Of a stretch of 59,194 bases of DNA, positions 1 to 9,515 are shown piece after piece; the stretch's first letter is position 1; each line of letters starts with the position of its first letter. The position numbers and the translations under genes were made by a program. This DNA comes from Thermoplasmata archaeon (GTDB taxonomy: Archaea; Thermoplasmatota; E2; DHVEG-1). The notes under the pieces were generated by a model. The model ran no database searches, was not told where the DNA came from, and saw only the letters and a program-made list of their open reading frames with translations. The stretch is from the NCBI GenBank assembly GCA_014894395.1, contig JADBLO010000072.1, positions 194,351 to 253,544 on the forward strand, given 5' to 3'.

Positions 1-1
1 C

Positions 2-238
2 TGCGTTTTGAATGTATCACCCGTGTATATCCTCGGATTGTTTTTACCCTGCATTCTTGTCTTTATCTTACTGGTTGTTCTTGTAGTCATTATTTATTTG
101 ATACGGAAGAAGAGAGGGGGGCTACGGAGAGGAAAAGGGAAACTCTTCGAACCGGAGGAGGATAACGAGCCGTCTGAGTACGGCGGGCAGGATTACTATG
201 TGCCACCTCCACCGCCGTCAACAAAGAAGAAAAAATAA
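2..238 (+). CDS. C-terminal part of a single-span membrane protein (5' end probably outside the window)
   Basis: The visible protein has one strongly hydrophobic segment (about residues 6-33), then a basic stretch (IRKKRGGLRRGKGK) and an acidic, proline-rich tail ending PPPPPSTKKKK. A TTG codon at 8 could start it, but the frame is open to the window edge with no ribosome-binding site visible, so truncation by the window is more likely. Positive-inside logic would put the tail in the cytoplasm. It converges on the flavoprotein gene next door with a gap of two bases. No family was recognised and no function is assigned. Confidence 0.5.
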   Translation, partial: CVLNVSPVYILGLFLPCILVFILLVVLVVIIYLIRKKRGGLRRGKGKLFEPEEDNEPSEYGGQDYYVPPPPPSTKKKK

Positions 239-240
239 TC

Positions 241-1434
241 TTATTGTTTTGTCCGTTTCAGCATCGCTGGGGCAAGAGAGAGGAGAGAAGGCGATGTTTT
301 TATGAGTGGTAGAGCAAGCCGTGAGGGGTAATCGATATCTCCATGGGTGTTGATGACGTCGATTGTTTTTTTGTTGTTCAATTTTTCTAGATATTTGACG
401 AGTTGTTCGTCGGTGAGGCTGGTGAATATTTTCCTGAACCTCATGCCCAGGGAGAGTTCTCGTCCGATTTCTTTTGTCCATTTTCTATGATAGTGTTTTA
501 AGAATTCTCCATCGAATTGTTGTTTTTGTAATGCTTCTTCAGCGACAATTGCGCATTGTGTGGCGCAGAGTAAACCGGGGTAGATGCCGCCGCCGGATGT
601 TGGTTTGACCTGTGCAGCTGCGTCTCCGACGATCATGACGTGGTCATCAGCGGTTTTTTTCAGGGGGCCTAATGGAATCGCTCCACCGAATCGTTTCATG
701 ACGGTTGTGCCTTGTAAAAGTGGTTGCTGGAGCAAGGCGGTAAAATAGTGTTGGAGTGGATGATTGCTTTGTTTTCCGATACAGAGTCCGATGCGCGCGG
801 TCGTGCCCTGCATGTTTGTGGGGATGACCCAAGCAAAGAAGCCTGGTGCAATGTTGTGTCCTACGAAAATATGGACAAACCGAGGGTCGAGCGCGGTATC
901 AGAAAGTTCAGCGCCGATTCCTTGCAGCATTTCGATTGGGTGTGGGAATCCGAAGATTTTTCGTATGCTTGAATGGGGTCCGTCTGCACCAATGAGGATG
1001 TTACATCGAACAGGGAGCGTTTGCTCGTTTTGTTTTATCGTAAGTGTTATATGATTTTCTTGTTTTTTGGCGGAAACAATCTTGTATCCTGTTAATAGTT
1101 CCGCTCCGGCGGTCTGTGCGTTCTGTGAGAGTGTTTCGTCAAATCGCTGGCGGCTGATCACCAGCCCATGGACCTTCTCCCCGCCGATTGTTAGGGTTGA
1201 TCCGGAGGGGCTATGGATAACTGCTCCGTAAATCTTATTTTGAACAATTCTTGTTGGAGAGCATTTGGAAATATCGAAGACGCGTTGGGTGACCAATCCT
1301 GCGCAGTGAACTGGCTCTCCGATTGTACTGTGTTCTTCAAAAACGGCGACATGCCTTCCTTTTGACGCAAGCTGTTCTGCAACAAAGCACCCTATAGGTC
1401 CTCCGCCGACAACAGCGATATCGTACTCGTCCAT
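241..1434 (-). CDS. Geranylgeranyl reductase family FAD-dependent oxidoreductase
   Basis: A 397-aa flavoprotein. The N-terminus has the Rossmann FAD motif (VVGGGPIGCFVAEQLA) and then the GEPVHCAGLV segment typical of the archaeal geranylgeranyl reductase family. A second FAD-contact motif, GDAAAQVKPTSGGG, sits near residue 275. Family members hydrogenate isoprenoid double bonds in lipids, but the family is broad and includes other oxidoreductases. This is one of three paralogues in the window (others at 19230 and 45279) and the only one with no lipid or ferredoxin neighbour, so the substrate is uncertain. The ATG start at 1434 has only a weak ribosome site (GAGAAGC). Confidence 0.85.
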   Translation of the reverse strand: MDEYDIAVVGGGPIGCFVAEQLASKGRHVAVFEEHSTIGEPVHCAGLVTQRVFDISKCSPTRIVQNKIYGAVIHSPSGSTLTIGGEKVHGLVISRQRFDETLSQNAQTAGAELLTGYKIVSAKKQENHITLTIKQNEQTLPVRCNILIGADGPHSSIRKIFGFPHPIEMLQGIGAELSDTALDPRFVHIFVGHNIAPGFFAWVIPTNMQGTTARIGLCIGKQSNHPLQHYFTALLQQPLLQGTTVMKRFGGAIPLGPLKKTADDHVMIVGDAAAQVKPTSGGGIYPGLLCATQCAIVAEEALQKQQFDGEFLKHYHRKWTKEIGRELSLGMRFRKIFTSLTDEQLVKYLEKLNNKKTIDVINTHGDIDYPSRLALPLIKTSPSLLSLAPAMLKRTKQ

Positions 1435-1488
1435 TGCTTCTCAGAATATCACGAAAGATATATAATAAAAACGGTATTACAGGGCCCC

Positions 1489-1872
1489 ATGGTTTCTAAA
1501 CTCACTATTTTGCTGCTCACATCGGAATATATTGGTAGCATATTCTTTTTTAGCAAGAAAAAAGAAACCACTAAAACCAAGAAAAACATCGAGAACGCTG
1601 ATCCATCGATGATCTGTAAGTTTGTGTTGGATGGCGCGGGTAAAAAAATCGGGGAAAGCGTTTCCATTGATCATGATGTGCTGATAATTAAATCAGGGTC
1701 TCAGTTTTTAGGTGTTCCTCTGAAACATGTGGAACCTGGAGAGAAAACCCTGGTGGTGAAAGGTCTCCTTGATTTTACAAAAGCTTATGAACTGGGTGAG
1801 AAATGGCGGAAGGAATCGTATCGTGAGATGAATCAGCATGATTGCCCAGAAGAAAAATCAAAGCGACTTTGA
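1489..1872 (+). CDS. Small beta-rich conserved archaeal protein, possibly PRC-barrel-like
   Basis: A 127-aa protein. Residues about 41-105 look like a small beta-barrel (CKFVLDGAGKKIGESVSI, then LIIKSGSQFLGVPLKHVE and LVVKGLLDF), resembling short archaeal conserved proteins such as the DUF5749 type. That family assignment is from memory and tentative. The first 25 residues are hydrophobic and may be an anchor, or the true start may be internal (for example the ATG at 1609). The gene overlaps the downstream pth2 by 35 nt, so the two are probably co-transcribed. No catalytic motif is seen. Confidence 0.6.
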   Translation: MVSKLTILLLTSEYIGSIFFFSKKKETTKTKKNIENADPSMICKFVLDGAGKKIGESVSIDHDVLIIKSGSQFLGVPLKHVEPGEKTLVVKGLLDFTKAYELGEKWRKESYREMNQHDCPEEKSKRL

Positions 1873-2221
1873 GTACAAAATGGTGATTGTTACTCGTTCT
1901 GATCTTTTGCTTTCTGCTGGGAAGCTTGCAGCACAGGTGTCTCATGCTGCGGTGTCGTGTACGCTTCTGACGAAGAAAAATAAGCCTGAGTGGTTTGCGA
2001 AATGGCAGCGGGAGGGGGCGAAAAAAGTCGTGGTGAAGGTGGAGACTCTTGAGGAGTTTTTTCCGTTGAAAGAAAAGGCGGAGACGCTTGGGATTACTAC
2101 GAATATTGTGACTGATGCGGGGCATACGGAGATACCGGAAGGAACGCAGACTGTTCTGGGGATTGGTCCTGCGCCTAGTAATTTAATTGATCAGGTGACT
2201 GGTGAGTTGCCGTTATTATAG
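1838..2221 (+). CDS. pth2: Peptidyl-tRNA hydrolase, archaeal Pth2 type
   Basis: Cleaves the ester bond of peptidyl-tRNA released from stalled ribosomes. The 127-aa sequence carries the Pth2 signature: KMVIVTRSDLLLSAGKLAAQ followed by VSHAAV near the N-terminus (conserved Lys and His), and near the C-terminus DAGHTEIPEGTQTVLGIGPA, the conserved D-A-G...G-x-x-T-V-L-x-I-G-P block. It is about 12 residues longer at the N-terminus than the family norm. The annotated ATG overlaps the upstream gene, and the ATG at 1880 is an alternative that gives a canonical length of 113. Confidence 0.93.
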   Translation: MIAQKKNQSDFEYKMVIVTRSDLLLSAGKLAAQVSHAAVSCTLLTKKNKPEWFAKWQREGAKKVVVKVETLEEFFPLKEKAETLGITTNIVTDAGHTEIPEGTQTVLGIGPAPSNLIDQVTGELPLL

Positions 2222-2304
2222 GATGTACTAGAAAATTGTAGTGTTTTTTTCTGTAAAGATTTATATACGAGACGTTCCTATAAAATAAAGAGGAAATAGT
2301 AAGT

Positions 2305-3942
2305 ATGAGGAAGGTTGCGGTCTTCATTGTCTTTGCTTTCTTGGTTGGATGTTGTTTTGTTAGTGGTGTTTCGAACGCGATAGACCACATACCTGTTGAT
2401 AATAACAAATCTGAAAAACCAAGTGAAACGCCCGTTGGTAATCCCATGACTTTTCAGTGGCCGATGCGCGGTCATGATGCGCAGAACACCTGCCAAAGTG
2501 AATATGACGCAAGTCAGAACCAGGGGTATGAGAAATGGAAATACTTCGTTGACGACCCCCTTGATTCCGCTACACCAGTGATTGATAGCGAGGGTACTTT
2601 ATACATTAAATCAGTTTCCGATGGTTTGTATGCAATATACCCGAATGGCACCTTAAAATGGCATTGTGATCTGGTTGGATTAATAGAATATCAACCTGCG
2701 ATTGGTCTGAACGGAACCATCTACGTAGGAACGTTGAAGTATTTTTATGCATTCTACCCGAACGGCACCTTGCAATGGATTTTACCGATGGAGAAGTGTT
2801 ACTGTAGCCACCCGATCGTAAACCCAGAAGGCATTATCTACATCGGGACAAGTGATGGATACTTCTATGCGGTGTACCCCAACGGAACCATCCAATGGGA
2901 ATACTATCTCGGGTACTACCTTATCGGCACATCGCTTGATACTGAGGGGAACATCTACTTCACCGCCCGGTATTGTGATTACTTTTACTGTCTGAATCCG
3001 AACGGTACTCTCAAATGGAGATTCGGCACCATTTATGATACTCATGATGCACCGCTCATTGGTGATGATGGAACTATTTACATAGTAGCAGTAAATCACA
3101 TAGTCGCGGTCAACCCTGACGGGATCGAGAAATGGCGAACCCCCTCTATTGGAACTGGATTCAGTCCTGCTCTTTTACCCGATGGTACCATTGTCTATTC
3201 ATCGCTTGCAGAGGATGTCTTTGGATTAGACCCTGACGACGGACATACTCGGTGGCACTATCAATTGGATTATAACCCCGAGGATAAAACCCGCCCGGTC
3301 ATTAGTAGTGACGGCACAGTCTTTTTCGCATACACTGATCAGTCAGGAGAAAAGGCGTACATGAGTGCGCTGAATCCTGACGGGACATTGAGATGGACTG
3401 CCAGTATAACCAGCGACATCTATCCCTATGACGGTATATACCTTGGATCTACCCCTTCAATTGGTGCAGATGGGACGGTGTATGTCACCACCTGGTTCTT
3501 TAGAGGCAACTCAACGTATCATGACTTCGGATATATCCACGCGTTTAACCAGCTTAATCCGAATGCTCCAATTACGCCGACGATCACCGGACCACCAAAA
3601 GGGAAAGTCGGTGTACAGCATGAATACACCTTCACATCAACATCACCAACAGGCAAAGACGTCTACTACTATATCATGTGGGGCGATGATACCTATACAA
3701 ACTGGATTGGACCATTTCATTCAGGTGAACTGGTGAGCGTGAATCATTCCTGGTCGAAATGGGGCAGGTATACGATCCAGGCGAGAGCCAGGGATTCTGA
3801 CAACCTGTGGGGTCCCTGGGGTACCTTGGAAGTTACGATGCCGAAGAACAAAGGAGTATTCAATGATCATTCTATTTTGAGTTGGTTGTTCGAGCGATTC
3901 CCTCATGCATTCCCTATTCTTAGATATTTGTCAGATCAATAA
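2305..3942 (+). CDS. Secreted PQQ-type beta-propeller protein with PKD domain and FPHAFPILR tail
   Basis: A 545-aa exported protein. A signal peptide (MRKVAVFIVFAFLVGCC...) is followed by at least seven propeller repeats, each with a (F/Y)-A-x-x-P-(N/D)-G-T-x-x-W core and an intervening DGTIY strand (for example YAIYPNGTLKW, YAFYPNGTLQW, YAVYPNGTIQW). A PKD domain follows at about residues 415-505 (YTFTSTSPTG, WGDDTYTNW, WGRYTIQARARD). The C-terminus is a linker and the tail FERFPHAFPILRYLSDQ, nearly identical to the tail of the PKD protein at 42360. The repeats suggest surface binding or structural roles. No catalytic residues are evident. It stands alone, with a TATA-like stretch (TATATACGAG) about 35 bp upstream. 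Confidence 0.85.
   Translation: MRKVAVFIVFAFLVGCCFVSGVSNAIDHIPVDNNKSEKPSETPVGNPMTFQWPMRGHDAQNTCQSEYDASQNQGYEKWKYFVDDPLDSATPVIDSEGTLYIKSVSDGLYAIYPNGTLKWHCDLVGLIEYQPAIGLNGTIYVGTLKYFYAFYPNGTLQWILPMEKCYCSHPIVNPEGIIYIGTSDGYFYAVYPNGTIQWEYYLGYYLIGTSLDTEGNIYFTARYCDYFYCLNPNGTLKWRFGTIYDTHDAPLIGDDGTIYIVAVNHIVAVNPDGIEKWRTPSIGTGFSPALLPDGTIVYSSLAEDVFGLDPDDGHTRWHYQLDYNPEDKTRPVISSDGTVFFAYTDQSGEKAYMSALNPDGTLRWTASITSDIYPYDGIYLGSTPSIGADGTVYVTTWFFRGNSTYHDFGYIHAFNQLNPNAPITPTITGPPKGKVGVQHEYTFTSTSPTGKDVYYYIMWGDDTYTNWIGPFHSGELVSVNHSWSKWGRYTIQARARDSDNLWGPWGTLEVTMPKNKGVFNDHSILSWLFERFPHAFPILRYLSDQ
3889..3939 (+). other. C-terminal tail motif F-E-R-F-P-H-A-F-P-I-L-R, copy 1
   Basis: The last 17 residues of the propeller/PKD protein. 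The same tail, with mostly synonymous codon differences, ends the unrelated PKD protein at 43833-43883. Conservation is therefore at protein level. A role as a surface-attachment or sorting signal is inferred. Confidence 0.6.
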
Positions 3943-4067
3943 ATCACGGTTTTGAATAGAATAATAATTTTCGTTACAGAAAAAAAACTCATTCTACAAT
4001 ATATGATAACCTTACCGCTTATTACTAAATAATTATAGCTAGATTGAAATCGTTGCTGTTTGGAATT

Positions 4068-4835
4068 TTATTTTTTTAAAAATTCTTTCAACGTTCTCTG
4101 CCGGTTATCTGGTAACACAACTTTTCGTTCGACTTCTCGCCATTCCAAACCATGTTCCTCAAGGAGTTTTTTCACCATATCAGGGACACGCGGTGCACAG
4201 AGAATCCCGCGTACCTTCGGCTCCTTTCTGTCTTTTTTGATGTCTTTGACATACATACGGAGCTGATGCACGGAGCTGATCGTCGCCAGGCTTCGTTTCA
4301 TCTCTATTACCACCGGCACATGATCTTTATCAAACCCATAAAGGTCGATAGACCCTGTTTTCACTGCTTTTTCACGTTTCACGATCCGAAGGCCTTCTTC
4401 GATAATATTTGGGTTGCTTACAATTTGATTTACCACATCGATTTCCATACCAGCGATGATGAGGTTCGCGCGGTCCACAAGCGAGGTCGCAGTCACCAGC
4501 TTCAGCTGGCGGAACGTCACCTTCATTTTCTCAGCAGGACGGAGGTGCCTGCAGTTGAGAATGAGTTGATCATCCTTGGTTTTGAATTCGGTGATGCTCC
4601 CGGTCGGCTGCCAGTTCACCGGTTCGCGCATCACCGGTTGATGAACCAGAACGGTCCCATCTTGTTTGATCATAATAAGACGCTCACCCCAATCCAGTAA
4701 AGACCGCGCGCGTCCTTGATAATTCACCATGCATTCACCCATCACCAGCAACATGGTTTTTTCTGGCTTTGATGTGTGATGCTCCTTGATAAAATGTAAT
4801 GCATCGGATGCAGACGGATGAATAACCGTGTTCAT
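4068..4835 (-). CDS. nucS: Endonuclease NucS (EndoMS), mismatch/flap-specific
   Basis: A 255-aa RecB-like nuclease that cuts mismatched or branched DNA with PCNA in archaea. The N-terminal half has the family's beta-sandwich signature (LDWGERLIMIKQDGTVLVHQ, then VNWQPTGS). The C-terminal nuclease domain shows IDLYGFDKDHVPVVIEMKR, giving the Asp and the Glu-x-Lys of the active site, followed by QLRMYVKDI. Length matches the family (about 230-255). It lies 39 bp downstream of cdc6 on the same strand, so the two are probably an operon linking replication and repair next to the candidate origin. Confidence 0.95.
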   Translation of the reverse strand: MNTVIHPSASDALHFIKEHHTSKPEKTMLLVMGECMVNYQGRARSLLDWGERLIMIKQDGTVLVHQPVMREPVNWQPTGSITEFKTKDDQLILNCRHLRPAEKMKVTFRQLKLVTATSLVDRANLIIAGMEIDVVNQIVSNPNIIEEGLRIVKREKAVKTGSIDLYGFDKDHVPVVIEMKRSLATISSVHQLRMYVKDIKKDRKEPKVRGILCAPRVPDMVKKLLEEHGLEWREVERKVVLPDNRQRTLKEFLKK

Positions 4836-4874
4836 GAACTAACTCCTCAACACACCAAGAACTTGAATGCCACC

Positions 4875-6125
4875 TTAGACAGTGAGCCGTGCTTGTCCTT
4901 TCATCTTATAGTTCGCAAGCTCTTTGAACATGTCATCTTCCTGAAGAACGGTGAGTAAATCTTTCGATGAGGAAGACGAGGACATCTGAATCTCCGTCGT
5001 CCGCCCATGCCGTCCTTTGGAAATCACGCGGGCGGTGATGATACCAAGCATATCAAGCTCAGAGATAAGATCCGCGGTTCTCCGCTGTGTCAAACAGTTA
5101 TACCTCGCTTTCTTACAGAGTTCTCTGTATATATCATAGACCTCACCGGTCGTCAGCGCCCGTGTTGTCCCTGCTTTTTTGTTTTGTTTATCCAGCAAAA
5201 TAATCGAATACAGAACGAGTTTGGATTGGTTCGGCAGGGTGCGGACAACTTCGGTGACACGATCAAGCTCGATTTTATTTTGCGCAAGGCGCACATGAGA
5301 TCGGGTGACCTTCGGGACTTTACCACGCTCCGCAAGCTCCGCAGACACCCGCAGAAGATCCAGTGCGCGACGGGCGTCCCCGTGTTCCTGCGCCGAGAGC
5401 GCGGCACACAACGGAATCACATCATCCTCGATGACGCCTGGTTTCAACGCGGTTTTAATCCGATCACGTAAAATATCCTGGAGTTGCTCTGCGTCATATG
5501 GGCAGAAAATCATGCTTTCCTCGCCAAGGCTTGATTTCACGCGAGGATCCAGAAACTCAGTGAACTTCAAATCATTTGAAATACCGACAATGGAGACACG
5601 TGCTTTGTCCAAATCACTGTTGATACGGGTGAGGTTATACAAGGCTTCGTCTCCTTTGAGCTTGTCGATTTCATCAAGGACGATGACCGTGACGCTTTTT
5701 TCCTTGTCCATCATCGCTTTTACTTTTGAATAGACCTCGTCGGTAGGCCATCCGGTGAACGGCACGTGATCGTTCCATTCGTTAATGAGCCGGTTTGCGA
5801 TGTTTTGCAACAGTCGGTATTGTGTGTCGACAATCTCGCAGTTCATGTAAATGAAATTGACTTTCTTTCCGGTTTGTTCTCCTTTTTTAAGGAGTTCTTT
5901 GCCCACGAATTTGACGACCGCTGTTTTCCCAGTTCCTGTTTTCCCATAGATGAAGACATTCGACGGTGTTTCTCCCCTCAGAGCAGGTACGAGAATGTTT
6001 GCGAGATCATTGATTTCTTTTTCTCGGTGTGGTAGGATTTCCGGCATATACGTTGGTCGCATGACTTCTCTGTTGGTGAACAGTCCTTCGCTGTTGAGTA
6101 GATGGCTGAATATGTCTCCGGTCAC
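4875..6125 (-). CDS. cdc6: Orc1/Cdc6 replication initiator
   Basis: A 416-aa AAA+ protein that binds origin recognition boxes and loads MCM. Walker A is at residues 61-68 (GKTGTGKT) and Walker B at 147-154 (VIVLDEID), with a C-terminal winged-helix domain (LYSIILLDKQ...TTGEVYDIY...RRTADLISELDMLGII) that contacts DNA. The annotated start is a GTG with no close ribosome site. The frame is open further upstream (YFIPKEQ) and a GAGGAGG lies about 25 nt before the GTG without a standard start codon after it, so the exact N-terminus is unsure. nucS follows. The upstream 400 bp carries origin-like repeats. Confidence 0.95.
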   Translation of the reverse strand: MTGDIFSHLLNSEGLFTNREVMRPTYMPEILPHREKEINDLANILVPALRGETPSNVFIYGKTGTGKTAVVKFVGKELLKKGEQTGKKVNFIYMNCEIVDTQYRLLQNIANRLINEWNDHVPFTGWPTDEVYSKVKAMMDKEKSVTVIVLDEIDKLKGDEALYNLTRINSDLDKARVSIVGISNDLKFTEFLDPRVKSSLGEESMIFCPYDAEQLQDILRDRIKTALKPGVIEDDVIPLCAALSAQEHGDARRALDLLRVSAELAERGKVPKVTRSHVRLAQNKIELDRVTEVVRTLPNQSKLVLYSIILLDKQNKKAGTTRALTTGEVYDIYRELCKKARYNCLTQRRTADLISELDMLGIITARVISKGRHGRTTEIQMSSSSSSKDLLTVLQEDDMFKELANYKMKGQARLTV

Positions 6126-6215
6126 TTGTTCTTTAGGGATAAAATACGCCTCCTCGCAGGGTCGTAAGGGGTTATGGTATAATAAATTTTTGTGTCAATT
6201 TTTCTAAGATTTTTT

Positions 6216-6480
6216 CTCTGTTGGACACGGGAAGGGGGGAGGGGATGATTTCGCATGGAAACAGATGACACGCATCGTTTTAATTTTAAAATTTTTTTAA
6301 TTTTATAATTTTAAAAATAGCAATATTCAAATAGTTCGAAATGCATAACTGTTCAGGACTACTAACGTCAACTTTTTCTATACTTTGGCTACCTCCCTTA
6401 TTTTCTTTTCCATACGAAATGAAGGGGTCCCTCCATGTAGAAACAAAATGAGAAACTTCTCCTGGAAAACAGTGGTTTTA
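6216..6480. other. Candidate replication origin (ORB-like repeats around an AT-rich tract)
   Basis: This gene-free stretch lies directly upstream of cdc6, the usual place for an archaeal oriC. It contains a 40-bp run of almost pure A/T (6279-6323). Several segments resemble the archaeal ORB (a TTCCA-n-TGGAAAC core followed by a G-run): 6216-6239 (GTTGGACAC then GAAGGGGGG), 6248-6261 (ATTTCGCATGGAAA), 6407-6427 (TTTCCATACGAAATG then AAGGGG), 6431-6448 (CTCCATGTAGAAACAAAA) and 6457-6475 (CTCCTGGAAAACAGTGG). Match quality varies and the alignment was done by eye. Confidence 0.5.
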
Positions 6481-6524
6481 TTAGGAGAAAAAAAAGAAGA
6501 TGAACGTGGGAGTAAAACGGTTGT

Positions 6525-6764
6525 TTACCCGCCCACGATGATAACGTCTTTTACCGATCTGATTGCTTCGAACGGGAACACCAGATGGCCGACCTCATCA
6601 AGATGATAAAGCCGCGGATCAATATCCTCAGAAGGCTCCACAAGAATACTGAGCAACTGACCAGTTCTCTCGTCCACCAAAGAATTCCTCAGAATGCCGA
6701 GGTACAAACCCTCTTCACTCATGACTGTTTTTCCTCTCAAATCACTCTCCAGTACTTTCATCAT
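6525..6764 (-). CDS. PRC-barrel domain protein
   Basis: A 79-aa stand-alone PRC-barrel: short strands LRGKTVMSEEGLYLGILRNS, LLSILVEPSED and HLVFPFEAIRSVKDVIIVG fit the fold used in archaeal small adaptor proteins. It begins with two consecutive ATG codons (6764 or 6761). It follows the CDC48 gene by 26 bp on the same strand and is probably co-transcribed with it. Partner and ligand are unknown. In archaea such proteins are often linked to RNA metabolism or cell division, which is only suggestive here. Confidence 0.85.
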   Translation of the reverse strand: MMKVLESDLRGKTVMSEEGLYLGILRNSLVDERTGQLLSILVEPSEDIDPRLYHLDEVGHLVFPFEAIRSVKDVIIVGG

Positions 6765-6790
6765 ATCCCTCTTGTTTTTTTATTATACAC

Positions 6791-9361
6791 TTACATATAT
6801 TGAATGTCTCGTTCTTTTTTATCCTTTGTGGCGATGCTACTACCCATAGCATCCTTTACTTTCTTATAATATTTTATAACATCCTCCGTCAGGCTGCCAC
6901 GGGCCTCACCCATCGCATGTTCAAAATGAATATTCCGAACTTCTTTTGCGTTGATATCACCACGAAGCGCGATCATCGCTGCCTCCCGACAGAGTGCATC
7001 GATATCCGCACCAGAATATCCTATGGTTTTCTCTGCGAGATCATCGAGCGACACATCCTTTGCAAGCGGCATATCTTTCGTATGAATCTTAAAGATCTCC
7101 AGTCGTGAGATACTATCTGGCGCTGGAAGCAGAAGCAAGCGGTCAAATCGACCAGGACGCAATAATCCAGGGTCGATAATATCTGGTCGGTTGGTCGCCC
7201 CAATCACCACGACGCCTTCCATGCTCTCCAACCCATCGATACTCGTAAGCAGTTGATTAACCACACTCTCCGTCACATGTGACCCGTCAAAGGACCCACG
7301 TCGCGGGGCAATGGAATCAATTTCATCCAGAAACACGATCGTCGGGGCGACCTGCCTGGCTTTCTTAAAGAGCTCTCGAACCGCTTTCTCACTCTCACCA
7401 ACCCACTTACTTAATACCTCGGGTCCTTTAATAGAGATGAAATTCGCTTTGGACTCATGCGCAACAGCTTTCGCAAGCAACGTCTTCCCCGTCCCAGGAG
7501 GACCATACAGTAGAATCCCGCGAGGTGCGTGAATACCCATACGTTTGAACACCTCTGGTTGGGACAATGGCCATTCCACCGCTTCTTTTAAACTCTGTTT
7601 CACATCTTCAAGACCACCAATATCCTCCCAGGAGATTTTAGGAATCTCAACAAAGAACTCACGCAACGCTGAAGGTTCGATGCCACGGTGCGCATTCTTG
7701 AAATCATTCAATGTAACCTCCATTTTCTCCAGCAGCTCGATAGGAATCGGTTTTTCCAAATCAATATCTGGGAGATATCGTCGTAACGCGTTCATCGCTG
7801 CCTCCCTAGCTAACGCAGCAAGATCCGCTCCGACAAACCCATAGGTGATATCAGCAATATCATCCAGCAGAGATTCTTTCGAGATCCTCTTAATGAAATC
7901 ATCCGGACTTTCTCTAATGGTAGCAAGCCGTTCATTAATCTGTTGTTCTGCACTCACGTTTGAGTCAGTGTCATCTAAATCATACGGCAATAAATTCGTA
8001 ATTTCATCAGCTATTAAACGAATTACTTTTTCATAGAAAAGAGGAGGCATCTCACCTTTAAATGAATCAAAAATCACTTTGAGATAATTGCCGACAACCT
8101 CAGAACGTTTATTCCTATCTTTCGACCGTAACATACTCCGTAAAAGATCAGAGATGTGGATTTTCTTAATCCCGTGCTTGATAGCGCTCAGGATTTTTTC
8201 TTCATTGACTGTCTCCCCGGGGTACAACTCAGCAAGACCTGGGTTAATCGGCATTCCTCGCGTATGAATGAGCAGGATCTCTTTTCTTCCATTTCTGTCA
8301 GGAACATCAATGCGGATTTCTCGGTCGAACCGACCTGGTCTTCGTAACGCAGGATCGATTACATCAGGTATGTTCGTTGCACCAATAACGATGACTTTTC
8401 CTCGTCCCTTTAACCCATCCATCAAAGTGAGGAGCTGAGAGACAACACGACGTTCCACCTCACCATGCACTTCACTACGTTTTGGCGCAATCGCATCAAT
8501 CTCGTCAAGGAAGACAATAGACGGGGCATTCTTCTGTGCTTCTTCGAAGATTTTGCGGAGATTCTCTTCGCTTTGCCCGTAGAACTTACTCATAATTTCC
8601 GGGCCGTTGATAGTGTAGAAGTTCGCACCGGACTCGTTTGCAACCGCTTTTGCGATCAAGGTTTTCCCGGTCCCCGGCGGACCGTGCAGGAGAACTCCTT
8701 TTGGTGGGTCGATCCCCAGCCGGTCAAACAACTCCGGGTGTTTCAACGGCAGCTCAATCATCTCTCGTACTTTTTGAATCTCAATGTGGAGACCACCGAT
8801 GTCTTCGTAGCTGACTCGAGTGCCTTCCTCCTCAGTGATTTTTGCCGCCTCTTCTTTCACATGTAAAACCGTACGTTCCGTGATCATGACAATACCATGA
8901 GGATTCGTATCAACGATAACAAATGGGAGTGCGTTCCCAAAAAAAGCGATCCCTGGGATGATGATTTCATCGCCTTTCGAAATAGGCCGACGTAGCATAT
9001 TTTTCCGAATGATAACGTCAATCCCCATACCAAACTCAATACGTTGACCTTCAGGCATCAACGGTGCAAGAGCGACATCACGGGCTTCTTTTACCTCAGC
9101 ACGTCTGATTTTCACCCGATCTCCTAACCCGGTGCCAGCGTTTTTCCTGGTCAGGTTGTCTATACGCACAAGTCGTTTCCCTTCATCAGAAGGATGCGCC
9201 CGCCAGACCGACGTAGTAGTCACCTTGGTCCCCTCAAGTTCAATGACATCACCAATAGAGAGATCAAGATCCATACGGGTTTGATGATCAATACGCGCCC
9301 TGCCATAGCCGACATCTTGTTGGAATGCCTCTGAAACTTTCAGAACAACTTCACGTACCAT
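6791..9361 (-). CDS. CDC48/VAT-type double AAA+ ATPase with a large D1 insertion
   Basis: Unfoldase that extracts proteins for the proteasome. Order: N-terminal double-psi-barrel region ([20 protein letters not shown]...), D1 with Walker A GPPGTGKT (about residue 227) and Walker [12 protein letters not shown], then D2 with a second GPPGTGKT (about 620) and [11 protein letters not shown]. The protein is 856 aa, about 110 longer than typical VAT. The excess sits in the D1 small subdomain between IHTRGMPI and [15 protein letters not shown] (7874-8245). The ATG at 9361 is chosen because GGTGGGAG lies just before it. The frame also allows a TTG at 9373. A TATA-like TTATAACGCG lies upstream. Confidence 0.93.
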   Translation of the reverse strand: MVREVVLKVSEAFQQDVGYGRARIDHQTRMDLDLSIGDVIELEGTKVTTTSVWRAHPSDEGKRLVRIDNLTRKNAGTGLGDRVKIRRAEVKEARDVALAPLMPEGQRIEFGMGIDVIIRKNMLRRPISKGDEIIIPGIAFFGNALPFVIVDTNPHGIVMITERTVLHVKEEAAKITEEEGTRVSYEDIGGLHIEIQKVREMIELPLKHPELFDRLGIDPPKGVLLHGPPGTGKTLIAKAVANESGANFYTINGPEIMSKFYGQSEENLRKIFEEAQKNAPSIVFLDEIDAIAPKRSEVHGEVERRVVSQLLTLMDGLKGRGKVIVIGATNIPDVIDPALRRPGRFDREIRIDVPDRNGRKEILLIHTRGMPINPGLAELYPGETVNEEKILSAIKHGIKKIHISDLLRSMLRSKDRNKRSEVVGNYLKVIFDSFKGEMPPLFYEKVIRLIADEITNLLPYDLDDTDSNVSAEQQINERLATIRESPDDFIKRISKESLLDDIADITYGFVGADLAALAREAAMNALRRYLPDIDLEKPIPIELLEKMEVTLNDFKNAHRGIEPSALREFFVEIPKISWEDIGGLEDVKQSLKEAVEWPLSQPEVFKRMGIHAPRGILLYGPPGTGKTLLAKAVAHESKANFISIKGPEVLSKWVGESEKAVRELFKKARQVAPTIVFLDEIDSIAPRRGSFDGSHVTESVVNQLLTSIDGLESMEGVVVIGATNRPDIIDPGLLRPGRFDRLLLLPAPDSISRLEIFKIHTKDMPLAKDVSLDDLAEKTIGYSGADIDALCREAAMIALRGDINAKEVRNIHFEHAMGEARGSLTEDVIKYYKKVKDAMGSSIATKDKKERDIQYM

Positions 9362-9515
9362 AACTCCCACCAATCGTAGTTACCGTGGCCAGAAGAATAA
9401 CGCGCGTTATAAAGCTTTCTCCCCCAATTTATTTAAATAGGAATAACCAAAAGGAAAATTAAATAAAGAGATTCTATATTTTCAATCCTATAATTTAAGT
9501 CTGGGGGAAAAAAAA

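Noticed and set aside
4152-4700. 182-codon plus-strand ORF opposite nucS
   Set aside because: Antisense to a gene with all family motifs. The composition (His- and Phe-rich) is typical of a shadow frame.
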